DNA of 14,615 bases from CAZLXG01 sp964563585 (lineage in GTDB: Bacteria; Bacteroidota; Bacteroidia; Flavobacteriales; Flavobacteriaceae), in assembly GCA_964563585.1 (NCBI GenBank), contig CAZLXG010000057.1:1-14615 (forward strand), in the 5' to 3' direction. Each line of letters opens with the position of its first letter. Position 1 is the first letter of the stretch. Of the stretch, positions 12,854 through 14,615 are shown piece by piece. The notes under the pieces were generated by a model. That model had not been told where the DNA came from. It saw only the letters and a program-made list of their open reading frames with translations, and searched no databases. The position numbers and the translations under genes are program-made.

Positions 12854-14167
12854 TTACAAAACAGTTACGCGCACTTTTTTCTTTTTTAATCGTGTATTGT
12901 TTAATTTTTCTACCAATTCATCAGCCAATGTTAGAGGAATAGCAACAAAAGCACAATCCTGTTTTAGTTCAATTGTTCCTAATTGGTCATTATTAATTCC
13001 GCCTTGTTTAAAAAATAAACCTGCAATATCTCCTTTAGAGATTTTGTCTTTTCGTCCACCAGAAATAAATAAGGTTTCCCAAAATTGTGGTTTATGAGGT
13101 GCTTTTTTAGAAATATTAATTCCTTTAACATTTTTAATAAATTCTGGCAAAAGTTGGCTTTCCCATTTCAATATATAAGCAGTTCCTTTTGCATTAACTC
13201 TTGCGGTTCTCCCGTTTCTATGAATAAATTCTTCTTCATGTCGAGGTAATTCATAATGAATAATATATTTCATTTCTGGAATATCTATACCTCTAGCAGC
13301 TAAATCTGTCGCTATTAGTAGTTGAGAAGTTCCGTTTCTAAATTTAATTAAAGCACGTTCTCTATCTTTTTGCTCCATCCCACCAGAAAAACAAGCATGA
13401 CTAATTTTATTTCGCTTTAAAAAGCGACTTACTTCATTAATACTATCTCTTAAATTACAGAAAATAATTCCAGATTCATTGCCAATATACTGTACCAATT
13501 CTAACAACGTTTTCAATTTATTTTTATCTGGAGAAACCACAGTTTTAATGGCTAATTTTGAAACCGTTTTTTCTTTTAAGTAATCGATTATATATGGCTT
13601 GTCTAATCTTACAAAACCTGGAACTTTAACAGCCTGAGTAGCAGAAGTTAGTATGCGCTTATTTATACTAGGTATTTGACCAATAATAGCTTTCATTTCT
13701 TCTTCAAAACCATCTTCTAAAGACTTGTCAAACTCATCTAATATAAGTATTTTAATACTTGCTTTAGAGAAGCGGTTACTATTAAAATGGTCTAATATTC
13801 TGCCTGGAGTTCCTATTAAAATTGCAGGCGTATGTTTAATTTCAATTTTGTCTTTAGACATGGCTCTGCCACCATAAACCGCATTTACTTTATAACCAGA
13901 ACCCATAGAACGAATAACTTGCTCAATTTGAATGGCTAATTCTCTTGAAGGCACCAATATTAATGCTTGTAGCTCTTTAGATTCAGGGTTTAAGGATTTT
14001 AATAGTGGTAATGAAAAAGCCAATGTTTTTCCTGTTCCTGTTGGCGATAATATAATGGTATTTGTTGTTGTTTCAATTACAGAAACAGCTTCTTCTTGCA
14101 TCGAATTTAAAGCATGAATATTTAATTTTGTTAAAATATCCTGTTGGTTTTTAATGCTATTTGCCAT
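12854..14167 (-). CDS. DEAD-box RNA helicase with DbpA-like C-terminal domain
   Basis: A 437-residue ATP-dependent RNA helicase. Motifs in order: Q-motif Gln24 (NSMQEEAV), motif I SPTGTGKT (41-48), Ia PSRELA (73-78), Ib TPGR (120-123), II DEFD (144-147, F in place of A), III SAT (175-177), V ATDLAARGID (286-295) and VI HRNGRTAR (316-323). After the two RecA-like domains, about 365-437 (KGDIAGLFFKQGGI to KKKKVRVTVL) resembles the DbpA RNA-binding domain, which in E. coli DbpA recognises 23S rRNA. A role in ribosome assembly or RNA remodelling is likely. The gene starts 5 nt after the stop of a second DEAD-box gene. Confidence 0.93.
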   Translation of the reverse strand: MANSIKNQQDILTKLNIHALNSMQEEAVSVIETTTNTIILSPTGTGKTLAFSLPLLKSLNPESKELQALILVPSRELAIQIEQVIRSMGSGYKVNAVYGGRAMSKDKIEIKHTPAILIGTPGRILDHFNSNRFSKASIKILILDEFDKSLEDGFEEEMKAIIGQIPSINKRILTSATQAVKVPGFVRLDKPYIIDYLKEKTVSKLAIKTVVSPDKNKLKTLLELVQYIGNESGIIFCNLRDSINEVSRFLKRNKISHACFSGGMEQKDRERALIKFRNGTSQLLIATDLAARGIDIPEMKYIIHYELPRHEEEFIHRNGRTARVNAKGTAYILKWESQLLPEFIKNVKGINISKKAPHKPQFWETLFISGGRKDKISKGDIAGLFFKQGGINNDQLGTIELKQDCAFVAIPLTLADELVEKLNNTRLKKKKVRVTVL

Positions 14168-14172
14168 AATAA

Positions 14173-14615
14173 TTATTTCTTTTTAGACGCTTCGGATTTC
14201 AAGTTTTCTGTACCAGATTGTGTTAAGTAGTTTGCTAATATTTTATCTACTAACTCTTCTTTTGTTAAATGATGAAATATCGTTTTTATTTTCGATTTAA
14301 AATCTTCTGAAACATCACGATTAGGTTTAGTCTTGAATATTTTTTTAGCCCATAATAGGCCATTATTTTCTTCAATACTTCGTGAATCTGCCTTTTTTAA
14401 AGGTTTGAAAACAATGCCTAATTCATTTTCAAAATCGTTAATATCTTCAACTTCTTCTTTTTGAATAATGGTTAACGATAAGCCCTTCGCTCCTGCTCTA
14501 GCCGTTCGCCCGCTTCTGTGTACATAGGCATCATAAGTATCTGGTAAATGATAATTAACAACGTATGAAACTTCTTTTACATCAATACCACGAGCTGCTA
14601 AATCGGTAGCAACTA
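14173..14615 (-). CDS. DEAD-box RNA helicase, C-terminal part (cut by window edge)
   Basis: The last 146 codons of a second helicase; its start lies beyond the right edge. It opens within motif V (VATDLAARGIDV) and has motif VI HRSGRTAR, so the second RecA-like domain is complete from there. The remainder, from IIQKEEVEDINDFENELG to HHLTKEELVDKILANYL, resembles the helical segment after the core in Bacteroidota DeaD-type helicases. The end is short and Lys-rich (EASKKK), with no DbpA-like domain like that of its neighbour. The stop at 14173-14175 is 5 nt before the next helicase start, so the two genes are very probably one operon. Confidence 0.88.
   Translation of the reverse strand, partial: VATDLAARGIDVKEVSYVVNYHLPDTYDAYVHRSGRTARAGAKGLSLTIIQKEEVEDINDFENELGIVFKPLKKADSRSIEENNGLLWAKKIFKTKPNRDVSEDFKSKIKTIFHHLTKEELVDKILANYLTQSGTENLKSEASKKK

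Overview
The window looks like chromosomal DNA of a marine- or Flavobacterium-type member of the Bacteroidota (family Flavobacteriaceae). It is very AT-rich. It carries a GLPGLI-family protein paired with a large TonB-receptor-like outer-membrane protein, secreted proteins with Q- or C-ending signal sequences typical of the phylum, and several perfect matches to the Bacteroidota -7 promoter element TAnnTTTG. No rRNA, tRNA, CRISPR array, transposase or phage gene was seen.

Left part (1-4700, all genes on the minus strand). Reading right to left: a ParD/ParE-type toxin-antitoxin pair (4706-4166); a small secreted two-cysteine protein with an internally duplicated N-terminus (4019-3687), whose leader DNA holds short tandem repeats; a hairpin with a U-run; a GLPGLI-family periplasmic protein (3614-2862); and an 883-residue carboxypeptidase-regulatory-domain/TonB-receptor-like outer-membrane barrel (2833-182). 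A perfect 32-bp inverted repeat sits 2 nt beyond the stop of the barrel gene.

Middle (4707-12310, plus strand). A 385-nt gene-free divergent region leads into one tight eight-gene operon: TetR regulator, TolC-type outer-membrane channel, HlyD-type adaptor lipoprotein, a small lipoprotein of unknown role, two ABC ATPases and two ABC-2 permeases. Gaps are 1-43 nt, or a 4-nt overlap. The order matches the enterobacterial CecR-YbhG-YbhF-YbhS-YbhR efflux system, with YbhF split into two genes and a dedicated TolC added. Together these would form an envelope-spanning ATP-driven exporter repressed by its own TetR protein. The tetR start is preceded by a perfect -7 element abutting a palindromic operator. 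The two ATPases are complementary in their defects, which predicts one competent and one degenerate ATP site. A 44-bp imperfect direct repeat lies on each side of the operon.

Right part (12312-14615, minus strand). Two adjacent DEAD-box RNA helicase genes, 5 nt apart (the upstream one cut by the window edge), are followed by a J-domain protein fused to a KTSC domain. A perfect AT-only palindrome lies between the helicase gene and the J-domain gene.

The most interesting points are the asymmetric ATPase pair, the extra Cys/Met/His-containing lipoprotein in the exporter operon, the repeats flanking the operon, and the small secreted repeat protein beside the GLPGLI/TonB pair. Nothing here proves a wholly new system.
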